From a virus, in the IMG/VR virus record IMGVR_UViG_3300035698_015121, positions 1 through 24,950 of that record: 24,950 bases of DNA; one strand, 5' to 3'. Under the pieces are notes generated by a model. It made no database searches and was not told the DNA's origin. It saw nothing but the letters and a program-made list of their open reading frames with translations. Positions 7,822 through 13,929 of this stretch are shown here, one piece after another; positions within the stretch are counted from its first letter, which is position 1; the number at the start of each line of letters is the position of its first letter. Made by a program: the position numbers and the translations under genes.

Positions 7822-8196
7822 ATGGCAAGAAAAAGCACACTAAAAGGAAAAAAGACAATTAACGGCGTCAACGCTGACAAAATAGCCTCAATGGCAACCC
7901 TAGACGAACTCTACGGCGAAAAAGTCAACAACCCGTTCGGCACCACAAACCTCTCCACGTTCGAGAAGACCCTCTCTGGCATGGATCTTCTGGAAATGGA
8001 GGAGCTGGGCACCAAAGTCGAGCTAAGGCCCGTACACGACCGTAGGATAATGAAGGAGCGCCTCATAAAGCAGTTCAAGGTGAAGATAGCAAAAATCACC
8101 CAAGGCCGCAGAATAGAGGACTTCAAGGATGTAAACAAGCCTCTCCCGAAGAAAAGGCGAGAGACCGCTGAGTCGATCATGAAAGAGGGCAGATAG
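7822..8196 (+). CDS. Hypothetical small basic head-region protein
   Basis: This is a 124-residue, strongly basic protein (many Lys and Arg) that I do not recognise. The N terminus (ARKSTLKGKKTING) is very basic and may bind DNA or the acidic inner capsid surface. The middle (LSTFEKTLSGMDLLEMEELG) is probably helical, and the end is again basic (KPLPKKRRETAESIMKEG). AAAGGAAAC supplies a ribosome-binding site eight bases before the start. It is followed after two bases by the first neck gene, so it probably belongs to that operon and acts in head completion or tail joining. Terminase-like or regulatory motifs are absent. Confidence 0.6.
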   Translation: MARKSTLKGKKTINGVNADKIASMATLDELYGEKVNNPFGTTNLSTFEKTLSGMDLLEMEELGTKVELRPVHDRRIMKERLIKQFKVKIAKITQGRRIEDFKDVNKPLPKKRRETAESIMKEGR

Positions 8197-8198
8197 TA

Positions 8199-8669
8199 AT
8201 GAGCGCTGTTGAGAATTTCGCTAACGTTGTGTGGAGCGAGCTTGGGTACCCCACTTCCCCGAGCCTCGTCTCCATATCCGGCTGGGCGGAAAACAACGTG
8301 GGGCTGCTCAACATAGCGATTGACGAGAGCTATGTCACCTCCACCGGCCAGTTCTCACCGTCCTTCGCCGCCAGCGTCAGCGGAATATACAAGGAACTAT
8401 ATAAAAACAAATACTACGAATCCCAAATCAGGGACGCCGTAAACAACGTGGTGGTCAAAGGGACTGGCGCGGCTTTGGATTGGGTCGAGCTTACGGAAGG
8501 TGACACTACCATTAGAAGAGCCAACCCCGCCCAAATGGCCCAAATATACAGGGGTCTGAAAACCGACGCCGAAAAAAGCCTCAGAAGCATGATTATGACC
8601 TATAAGAGCAACGAGGCTAAACCCTCGCAACTCGTTGGGGAAGAGTGGCTTCCACTCACTAGTCTATGA
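8199..8669 (+). CDS. Probable head-tail adaptor (neck protein 1)
   Basis: This is a 156-residue protein in the place of the adaptor that binds under the portal after packaging (like HK97 gp6 or SPP1 gp15). The predicted content is mostly helical (residues 1-100), including SFAASVSGIYKELYKNKYYESQ, followed by a loop with strand character and a second helix (NPAQMAQIYRGLKTDAEKSL), which fits the helical-bundle fold of adaptors. It starts two bases after the previous stop with GAGGG nine bases upstream, and overlaps the next gene by ATGA. The sequence is not conserved enough for me to name a family; position and size are the main evidence. Confidence 0.5.
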   Translation: MSAVENFANVVWSELGYPTSPSLVSISGWAENNVGLLNIAIDESYVTSTGQFSPSFAASVSGIYKELYKNKYYESQIRDAVNNVVVKGTGAALDWVELTEGDTTIRRANPAQMAQIYRGLKTDAEKSLRSMIMTYKSNEAKPSQLVGEEWLPLTSL

Positions 8670-9118
8670 GCCTGCTAACACAGACAGAGAAAGACGATCT
8701 GGAACTGGTAATGACCCAGATTCACGACACTTTCAAAAAACTCATATACGCCCACTCGGACGGCGAATTCACCGTGCTCTCCCACGACGCGAACTTCAGC
8801 CCGTTCAGCCCCAACAACAATCTGGGAGACGGGGTCAACAGCACCATAACGCCCATAAGAACAGAGTTCTACGGAAGAATCATGCACGGGGACAAGCAGT
8901 CTTTAAGACCGGTCGATTTGGCCGACGACTCCTCGCTGAGACTTAGAATTCAGGACGGAGAGGTTCGGGTCAAGGTAGACTCTACCGGAAAAGCGATCCT
9001 CGACGCGGCAAAGAAGGTCGAAATAGACGGGGCCCTATATGAATTCGACACTAGCGCGCGCCCGCACGGACTGTTCTCTAGCCAGTTTTTCACATATTAC
9101 CTGAGGAAACTCGAATGA
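8666..9118 (+). CDS. Probable head closure (stopper) protein
   Basis: This is a 150-residue protein, second in the coupled neck run, with its ATG overlapping the previous stop as ATGA. After an N-terminal helix (about 5-28) it is rich in short strands (residues 45-135, such as GEFTVLSHDANF, IRTEFYGRIMHGD, LRLRIQDGEVRVKVD), consistent with the small beta-barrel of stoppers such as SPP1 gp16 that close the DNA channel and bind the tail. No Shine-Dalgarno sequence is visible, so translation depends on the upstream gene. A more general virion role is the alternative. Confidence 0.45.
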   Translation: MSLLTQTEKDDLELVMTQIHDTFKKLIYAHSDGEFTVLSHDANFSPFSPNNNLGDGVNSTITPIRTEFYGRIMHGDKQSLRPVDLADDSSLRLRIQDGEVRVKVDSTGKAILDAAKKVEIDGALYEFDTSARPHGLFSSQFFTYYLRKLE

Positions 9119-9732
9119 TAAAAACCACTAGCGTAAAAGTAAATAGTCGATCTATAATAAAGAAAATTCAGACTCAGGCTGACAGTAAAATCTCCGAACT
9201 TATAAAGACGAGAATGAGAAAAAGCGTAGACCGCGCCCAAGCGGCCATGATAAAGGCTTTCGACAAGCACTCCGTGACTAGGGAAATCCAACTGGGGTCC
9301 ACGAATCCCATAACTGCCGGAAATCCCAGTGGAACTCTGGACGGCTATGGCAATCTTTTCTCCTATATAGGGTTTCCAGCGGGCAGCGATCCCACCTCCG
9401 GAATGAGGAGCCTGCTAGAGGAGCCTATCCCTATAGTAAAAAGAACCTCGAAGGTCACCGCCGGAGAAAATTTAATCACATATACCTTTAGAATAAAGCT
9501 CCCTTCGATCCTCGCTCTCGAAAGGGAGGCCCCCATTCCTTGGTCTGCTGGCGAAAGCTGGGCTAAGGGGATAGAGCAGGGCATATCCGGAATAGGCCAG
9601 TATCTAGTTATAGAGAGCACCGTTTCCAGATCTGGCGGCGGCTTGCAAGTGAAGGCTAACTTTCCAAACACTTTCAATCCCAAACCCTACCTTTCCCAAA
9701 TTCTAGCCGCGTTTATCGACAGCCTCAGATGA
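9115..9732 (+). CDS. Probable neck / tail completion protein
   Basis: This is a 205-residue basic protein in the third neck position, comparable in place to the HK97 gp10-like or lambda gpZ-like tail completion proteins. The N terminus is a long basic helix (about 10-50, SIIKKIQTQADSKISELIKT and RMRKSVDRAQAAMIKAF), followed by a Gly/Pro-rich middle and strand-like segments (LITYTFRIKLP, YLVIESTVSRS). It ends with a helix (YLSQILAAFID). It overlaps both neighbours by four bases (ATGA) and has GAGGAA upstream. The N-terminal helix plus beta-rich body is what this family shows, but I rely mostly on position. Confidence 0.48.
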   Translation: MIKTTSVKVNSRSIIKKIQTQADSKISELIKTRMRKSVDRAQAAMIKAFDKHSVTREIQLGSTNPITAGNPSGTLDGYGNLFSYIGFPAGSDPTSGMRSLLEEPIPIVKRTSKVTAGENLITYTFRIKLPSILALEREAPIPWSAGESWAKGIEQGISGIGQYLVIESTVSRSGGGLQVKANFPNTFNPKPYLSQILAAFIDSLR

Positions 9733-10577
9733 TAGTACAACTAGACAACAAAGTTTTATCCTCGTTCACGCAATGGTTCGACCACACCCTGCTCGAAGAC
9801 GGGGAGGCATATATAAACAAGACCTCGGACCTTTACTTGCAGACAGACAACAGGTTGCAAAGTCTGTATAAATATGCGAGCCCCCACAAGCAGTGGGTGT
9901 CCGACAGCTCCATTACCGGAGCCAACATTCCGACCGGCGCGGACGTGGACGCCGTGGACACTCCTTTCACCTCAACCTTCTTTGCCGACTGGGAAAACGG
10001 GCGGCTAATATCCACCGCTCAGATTAACGATACGATAAACGTCTCCTACGCAACCAAAAACTTCAACGTATACTCCACGAACGACACCGAAGAGAAACTG
10101 ATATTCCAGAACGAATACCAGACAAACCCGTTCTACACCTTGCCCGCTGGCCCGATAGACCCCTACTCCCCAGCCATTCCGGCGTGTTTCCTCACTTTTC
10201 ATAGCACCGACAGCAACGCCTACGCCCTTGGCAGCTCGGACTTCCAAAAGGAGAAGTATAAAATAAGGGCTATCGTAATGTCCAACGACTCCGCTGAAAG
10301 CAACGCCTGTGCGAGCATATTCAGGAGTAAGAAGGATAAATGCCTATCCCTCATAGATATAGGTGACTATCCATACAACTCTTACGGGGGGTTAAAATCC
10401 AGCCTCTCTGGAGTATACAATTACGACACGGTCGTCGCCTCCCAGACCCGCGAATTTCTCCATATAGACAACGTGGAAACTTCAAAGTTTTCCGCTGGCT
10501 CGCATAACTTTGTGAATCAGGCACTTCAGATATCTTTCATTAATTTCGAATTAGCATATTTTCGGAGTCCTGAATGA
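9729..10577 (+). CDS. Probable tail terminator-position virion protein
   Basis: This is a 282-residue protein directly upstream of the tail tube gene, where tail terminators usually lie, although it is about twice the usual terminator length. It is rich in Ser, Asn, Asp and aromatic residues with many short strands, for example ATKNFNVYSTND, PACFLTFHSTDS and REFLHIDNVETS. It has three Cys and no signal peptide or membrane segment. The ATG overlaps the preceding stop (ATGA), giving translational coupling. It may be a terminator fused to an additional domain, or a separate neck whisker or collar protein. I do not recognise the family. Confidence 0.42.
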   Translation: MIVQLDNKVLSSFTQWFDHTLLEDGEAYINKTSDLYLQTDNRLQSLYKYASPHKQWVSDSSITGANIPTGADVDAVDTPFTSTFFADWENGRLISTAQINDTINVSYATKNFNVYSTNDTEEKLIFQNEYQTNPFYTLPAGPIDPYSPAIPACFLTFHSTDSNAYALGSSDFQKEKYKIRAIVMSNDSAESNACASIFRSKKDKCLSLIDIGDYPYNSYGGLKSSLSGVYNYDTVVASQTREFLHIDNVETSKFSAGSHNFVNQALQISFINFELAYFRSPE

Positions 10578-10641
10578 CAAAAAGGAGTGTAAATACATTC
10601 AGCGCTATATAAATATCGATAATTACTAAAAAATAAACCCA
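10578..10641 (+). promoter_or_regulatory. Putative promoter region of the tail tube gene
   Basis: The gap holds AGTGTAAATAC (10586-10596), identical over eleven bases with the element before the 2906 gene. Then follows an AT-rich stretch containing TATAAATA (10608-10615), and an A-rich leader AAAAAATAAACC before the ATG. No Shine-Dalgarno sequence is present. An abundant tail protein follows, so a strong promoter is expected here; the exact element is inferred. Confidence 0.4.
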
Positions 10642-11772
10642 ATGACTCAACGCAATAGACTTATTTATCAAAGTGAAGCGATTTTGGTTGGCCCTTCGCC
10701 CGCCACTGGTCAGCATCACCACATTAACGGCCAGCATTTCGGCAACTACATACACGCTTTAACCCGTGTACAGTCGGCTAACCACTCCTTTACAATCGCC
10801 CACCAAGATATCAATCAGTTTGGTCAGCTTGCGGCTCATGCTCGTGAAATCATCGACGCTCCTACGGTGAGTTTCGATATGAATTACTATATCACGAACG
10901 GCGGTAACGAAAGTAGACTCGGTTTCGTCATTGACGGTGCGGTTTCCGCTATTTCAGGGTTCCTGAATGGAACGGCCGACGAAAGAAACATTTTCATTCT
11001 TGATGTGGGGGAGGGTACTGATGCTATCAGTAACGACGCGGCTAGATCCTCCCACGTTATTAGCGCTATCGGAAACGCCTTTATATCCAACTACTCCGTG
11101 GATGGAGCTGTTGGACAGCCTCCTTCCGCGAGTGTCAGTTTCGAAGCTCTGAATATCAACTACGAAACCAACTCCAGTGGAAACAACATCCCCGCTATTA
11201 ATCCTGAAAATGGAGTTCTATTTACTGGGTCCAACGACCAAGGAACGGGTACCTATACTTTACCTATCCCTTCAGGTAATACAACTAGTGAGGTTGCGGC
11301 CCTGAGGCCGGGTGACATCACCCTAAGCCTTTATAACCCTCTCGGTGCGAACATGAGTGGTGCAGGCTCTGCCCATATTCAGTCTTTTTCTCTATCTGTG
11401 CCTATTGCGCGTGAGAATCTTGACAGAATGGGATCGAAGTTCTCTTTCTCGAAGCAGATCACCTTCCCTGTTACGGTTACTTTGAACGTTACAGCTAACG
11501 TTTCCGACGTTGTCACCGGAAGGCTTTCCGATTACATTTGCTTGGATAGTGACCTAGATGCGATGATTACCCTAAGAGAGCCGTCTTGTGGAGCTGCCGT
11601 AGGCGCGGTCGCCATGACTTACGAGCTTCGTAACGCTAAACTGGATTCCCAGTCTCAGTCGCTGTCTATCGGCCCATCGAAGACCGTCGATCTTACCTTT
11701 AGTGCCCAGCTTGCTGGACCCGAGGATTTGGCTAACGGGCTTTACATTAGCGGAAGCTTCAACGGTGGATAA
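10642..11772 (+). CDS. Major tail (tube) protein
   Basis: This is a 376-residue beta-rich protein with its own promoter-like leader and terminator, in the tube position between neck and chaperone genes. The central pattern ISNYSVDGAVGQPPSASVSF (about 149-168) followed by EALNINYE is characteristic of tail tube proteins, where strands stack into hexameric rings around the DNA channel. The last part (about 275-370) has repeated strands and may be an Ig-like or second tube-like domain on the outside of the tail. The codon choice (CGT, GGT, GCT) marks a highly expressed gene. No second sheath-like gene of 400-700 residues is present, so a non-contractile tail is most likely. Confidence 0.75.
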   Translation: MTQRNRLIYQSEAILVGPSPATGQHHHINGQHFGNYIHALTRVQSANHSFTIAHQDINQFGQLAAHAREIIDAPTVSFDMNYYITNGGNESRLGFVIDGAVSAISGFLNGTADERNIFILDVGEGTDAISNDAARSSHVISAIGNAFISNYSVDGAVGQPPSASVSFEALNINYETNSSGNNIPAINPENGVLFTGSNDQGTGTYTLPIPSGNTTSEVAALRPGDITLSLYNPLGANMSGAGSAHIQSFSLSVPIARENLDRMGSKFSFSKQITFPVTVTLNVTANVSDVVTGRLSDYICLDSDLDAMITLREPSCGAAVGAVAMTYELRNAKLDSQSQSLSIGPSKTVDLTFSAQLAGPEDLANGLYISGSFNGG

Positions 11773-11803
11773 GCTGTTTTTTAAAATTTAGAAAAATAAA
11801 CTG

Positions 11804-11835
11804 AATCGCTGCTTTAACCGGCAGCGATTTTTTTT
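11804..11835 (+). terminator. Strong intrinsic terminator of the tail tube gene
   Basis: A perfect nine-base-pair stem, AATCGCTGC (11804-11812) with GCAGCGATT (11821-11829), encloses an eight-base loop and runs straight into eight T residues (11828-11835). It lies about 30 bases after the tube stop and would limit read-through into the chaperone genes, a common way to make much tube protein and little chaperone and tape measure. Confidence 0.93.
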
Positions 11836-11840
11836 ATAAT
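11835..11840 (+). promoter_or_regulatory. TATAAT hexamer at the end of the terminator
   Basis: A perfect TATAAT shares its first T with the end of the terminator T run and lies eleven bases before the chaperone ATG. At 17-base spacing the upstream hexamer would be CTTTAA, a poor -35, so it is a weak promoter candidate only. Confidence 0.22.
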
Positions 11841-11851
11841 AGGACGGGTAT

Positions 11852-12172
11852 ATGGATTTAAAGGAGTTGTGCAAGTTTCATATTTTGAGGCATTCTAGGC
11901 GGTCGTCTAAAAGTCTCTTGGTATTTATGGAGGATCTGGAGCAGGAACAAATCCAAAGCCTTGAGAGGCTTAAAGACAATTTACCTGAAGGTCTACGCCC
12001 ACTAGTCGATCAGTGCAACATATTCACTGAGGATAAAATGCGGCACGTAAGGAAAAGAATTTTAGATCAAGGGGGCGATTTCACAAGGGAAATGCTCTCC
12101 GAACTCGAAAACTACAATATAACACTAAGGAATAAGGATAATGACACAGGAAAAGGAAATATACAGTTTTGA
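11852..12172 (+). CDS. Tail assembly chaperone, upstream frame
   Basis: This is a 106-residue, mostly helical charged protein between the tube and tape measure genes, the position of lambda gpG-type chaperones that coat the tape measure during tail assembly. Helices are likely at 3-20, 24-45 and 62-95, and no enzyme motif is seen. AGGA lies about eight bases before the ATG. The last 32 bases overlap the next gene, and the stop is read as TTT TGA C. A +1 slip there would join it to the next frame, giving a longer chaperone of about 348 residues. The next gene also has its own start, so the frameshift is possible but not required. Confidence 0.5.
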   Translation: MDLKELCKFHILRHSRRSSKSLLVFMEDLEQEQIQSLERLKDNLPEGLRPLVDQCNIFTEDKMRHVRKRILDQGGDFTREMLSELENYNITLRNKDNDTGKGNIQF

Positions 12173-12899
12173 CGTAATCACGACTCAAGAGGTTACTAAA
12201 CAGGAAGAGCGGGAAGAGAAGGGCGAGAAAGTCAAGGTCTCCAAAACCGTCATGGAGGAGGCCCCCGTCAGGATCGTCCTCAAGAAGCCGTCCAAGCGGA
12301 TAATGGAGGAGGCCGAACTCTATAAGGCCATCAAGATGTCAGAGTGCATCAAAAAAGGCATGCTCACCAAAAACATGCTCTCTACTAAATATGCTAATAC
12401 TGGAGGCTTCCTTTCCGAAGACGAGAAAAAGGACCATTTGAAAAAGTACGACGAGCTAGCTAATTTGCAGTTGGAGTTCACTAAAATCACCATCGCCAAG
12501 AAGACCACTAAGGCTCAGGATGCGAAGATAAAGAAAATCCTTCTTCAGATGAACACACTTCGGCGCGACATAGCTGAGTTCGAAAGTTCGTACAGCCATC
12601 TTTTCAACGGGACTGCGGACGTTTTCGCACAAAAGGAAGAAGTCAGGTACCTGATCCTAATGCTCACCTACGTTCAAAAAGAAAGTGAGGATAACGAAAC
12701 CCTGATGATTCCCTATTTCGATGGGGAGACCTACGAGGAAAAGCTCTCCGACATGTATAAGAAGGAGGACGACGAAGACGAGTTCTACGGCAACCTTATC
12801 ACGAAGGTAACCTACTTCATCTCGTTTTGGAGAACCGGCGCCGCTTCCACAAGGGAAGAGTTCGAGGATCTCGAAAAAGACATAGACAAGGAGAGCTAG
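12141..12899 (+). CDS. Tail assembly chaperone-like protein, second frame
   Basis: This is a 252-residue, Glu/Lys-rich, largely helical protein starting inside the previous gene. A charged N-terminal stretch (about 15-40) is followed by long helices, including a likely coiled coil (about 105-150, ELANLQLEFTKITIAKK onward), and an acidic C-terminal third. AAGGAA (12127-12132) is eight bases before the ATG, so it can start on its own. The frame is also open upstream to 12129, so it could equally be reached by a +1 shift at 12167-12173. Position and overlap match the gpT-like half of a chaperone pair. The family is not recognised from sequence. Confidence 0.5.
   Translation: MTQEKEIYSFDVITTQEVTKQEEREEKGEKVKVSKTVMEEAPVRIVLKKPSKRIMEEAELYKAIKMSECIKKGMLTKNMLSTKYANTGGFLSEDEKKDHLKKYDELANLQLEFTKITIAKKTTKAQDAKIKKILLQMNTLRRDIAEFESSYSHLFNGTADVFAQKEEVRYLILMLTYVQKESEDNETLMIPYFDGETYEEKLSDMYKKEDDEDEFYGNLITKVTYFISFWRTGAASTREEFEDLEKDIDKES
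12167..12173 (+). other. Candidate +1 frameshift site TTT TGA C
   Basis: The upstream chaperone frame ends TTT TGA followed by C. Because four T residues occur in a row (12167-12170), tRNA-Phe on UUU can move one base forward and still pair perfectly, after which GAC is read in the next gene's frame. UGA followed by C is a weak stop, and the arrangement resembles the CUU UGA C site of bacterial release factor 2. No internal Shine-Dalgarno stimulator of the prfB kind is visible immediately upstream. Confidence 0.35.
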
Positions 12900-12900
12900 C

Positions 12901-13878
12901 ATGGATACCGAGGGTTTCGCTCTCAGAAGGGCTCTCGTGGACATCTGCGAGGGATACTCCTTCGTTGACGGGGTATACATAAAGCATTTTGCGGCCAAGG
13001 ATCAGGCTATCTTCGACCAGATCCAAATTGAGGCCTATGAGAACTTCAAAACCAAAGGCCTGCCCACCGAACTCGACAGGATATCCTATCTAATTGAGGA
13101 GGAGGAATCGTGGACAACTGAAAAGGAGGGGAAAATAGCCTCCCAAAAGGACTATATAGAGGCCCTCTACGCGTCCAAGAAGAGCTTGATAATAAATAAA
13201 CAAATTGCCGCCCAGAACAAGCGCATCGAGGAAGCGGAAGCCGAACTCGATGAAATCCTAAATGAAAGGCACCATCTCCTAGGGTCCACCTGTGAATCCC
13301 ACTCCTCAAGCCGTATGGGTGAAGCTCGAATATTCTACAGCTTCTACAGGGACGAGGAATTGAAGGTCCCAATATTCAATGCCAAGAATCTCGTGGAGGT
13401 CAACGAGGAGGATATAATCAAATACATACCTATATACAACAAATTCTCAAAAACGCTGGACGACCAGAAAATCAAGAATATTGCCGTTCAGGACTACTTT
13501 CAGGCGGACTGGGGGATAGCGGAGGGGGACTCCTACAAGTATTTCGGGAAGTTTGCCTGTAAACTGACTTATTTTCAAAGCCGGATGGCCGCTTACGCTA
13601 GGGTTTTCCGCAACATATTCACCAACACCCCCAACATTCCCGAGGATATACTTAAAGATCCGGATAAAATACTGGACTATGTAATGTCAGTGGCCAACGC
13701 TGAAAAGCACAAGGAAAAGATGAAAGGGGATAATATATCTATCCCCGGCGCCGAGAAGGAGGACTACGCTAAATTCGGTATAGATATAGACAACACCAGC
13801 ACCTTGAGGGAGCAGCTTTTGAAGAGCGGAAAAAACAAAATGGATATAAATGAGGCCATAAAAATGCAGGGATTGTGA
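12901..13878 (+). CDS. Hypothetical tail protein upstream of the tape measure
   Basis: This 325-residue protein starts one base after the previous stop, with AAGGAG nine bases before the ATG, and lies immediately upstream of the tape measure gene. Residues 66-125 form a clear charged coiled coil (EEEESWTTEKEG onward to LDEILNERHH). A mixed region rich in Tyr and Phe follows (about 140-250), then a basic, helical C terminus. I do not recognise the family. Position suggests a third chaperone or a factor that helps load the tape measure onto the tail tip; no motif proves this. It has three Cys (residues 16, 131 and about 213) and no membrane segment. Confidence 0.55.
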   Translation: MDTEGFALRRALVDICEGYSFVDGVYIKHFAAKDQAIFDQIQIEAYENFKTKGLPTELDRISYLIEEEESWTTEKEGKIASQKDYIEALYASKKSLIINKQIAAQNKRIEEAEAELDEILNERHHLLGSTCESHSSSRMGEARIFYSFYRDEELKVPIFNAKNLVEVNEEDIIKYIPIYNKFSKTLDDQKIKNIAVQDYFQADWGIAEGDSYKYFGKFACKLTYFQSRMAAYARVFRNIFTNTPNIPEDILKDPDKILDYVMSVANAEKHKEKMKGDNISIPGAEKEDYAKFGIDIDNTSTLREQLLKSGKNKMDINEAIKMQGL

Positions 13879-13880
13879 TT

Positions 13881-13929
13881 CTGGTGTAATAGTATATTGG
13901 AAAAAGGTTTTTAATTAAGGTTTACGGTT
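13881..13929 (+). promoter_or_regulatory. Leader of the tape measure gene with a TGTAAT box
   Basis: TGTAAT (13885-13890) differs by one base from the recurring TGTAAA box and is followed by AGTATATT. An AAGG site sits nine bases before the ATG at 13930. It may be a weaker member of the putative promoter family. Confidence 0.25.

Noticed and set aside
8635-8946. A 103-codon + strand frame rich in Arg, overlapping the stopper gene.
   Set aside because: It covers the frame of the 8666 gene with low-complexity Arg/His/Gln composition and is explained as an out-of-frame shadow.
10608-10615. TATAAATA before the tail tube gene, identical to the T4 late promoter core.
   Set aside because: The same octamer also occurs inside coding sequence (near 9865 and 22528), and no other gap here carries it, so it is probably chance in AT-rich DNA. 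Kept only as context for the leader.
10642-11772. Considered as a contractile tail sheath.
   Set aside because: The tube-like VDGAVGQPPSASVSF strand pattern and the lack of a separate small tube gene or baseplate wedge genes favour a non-contractile tube protein.
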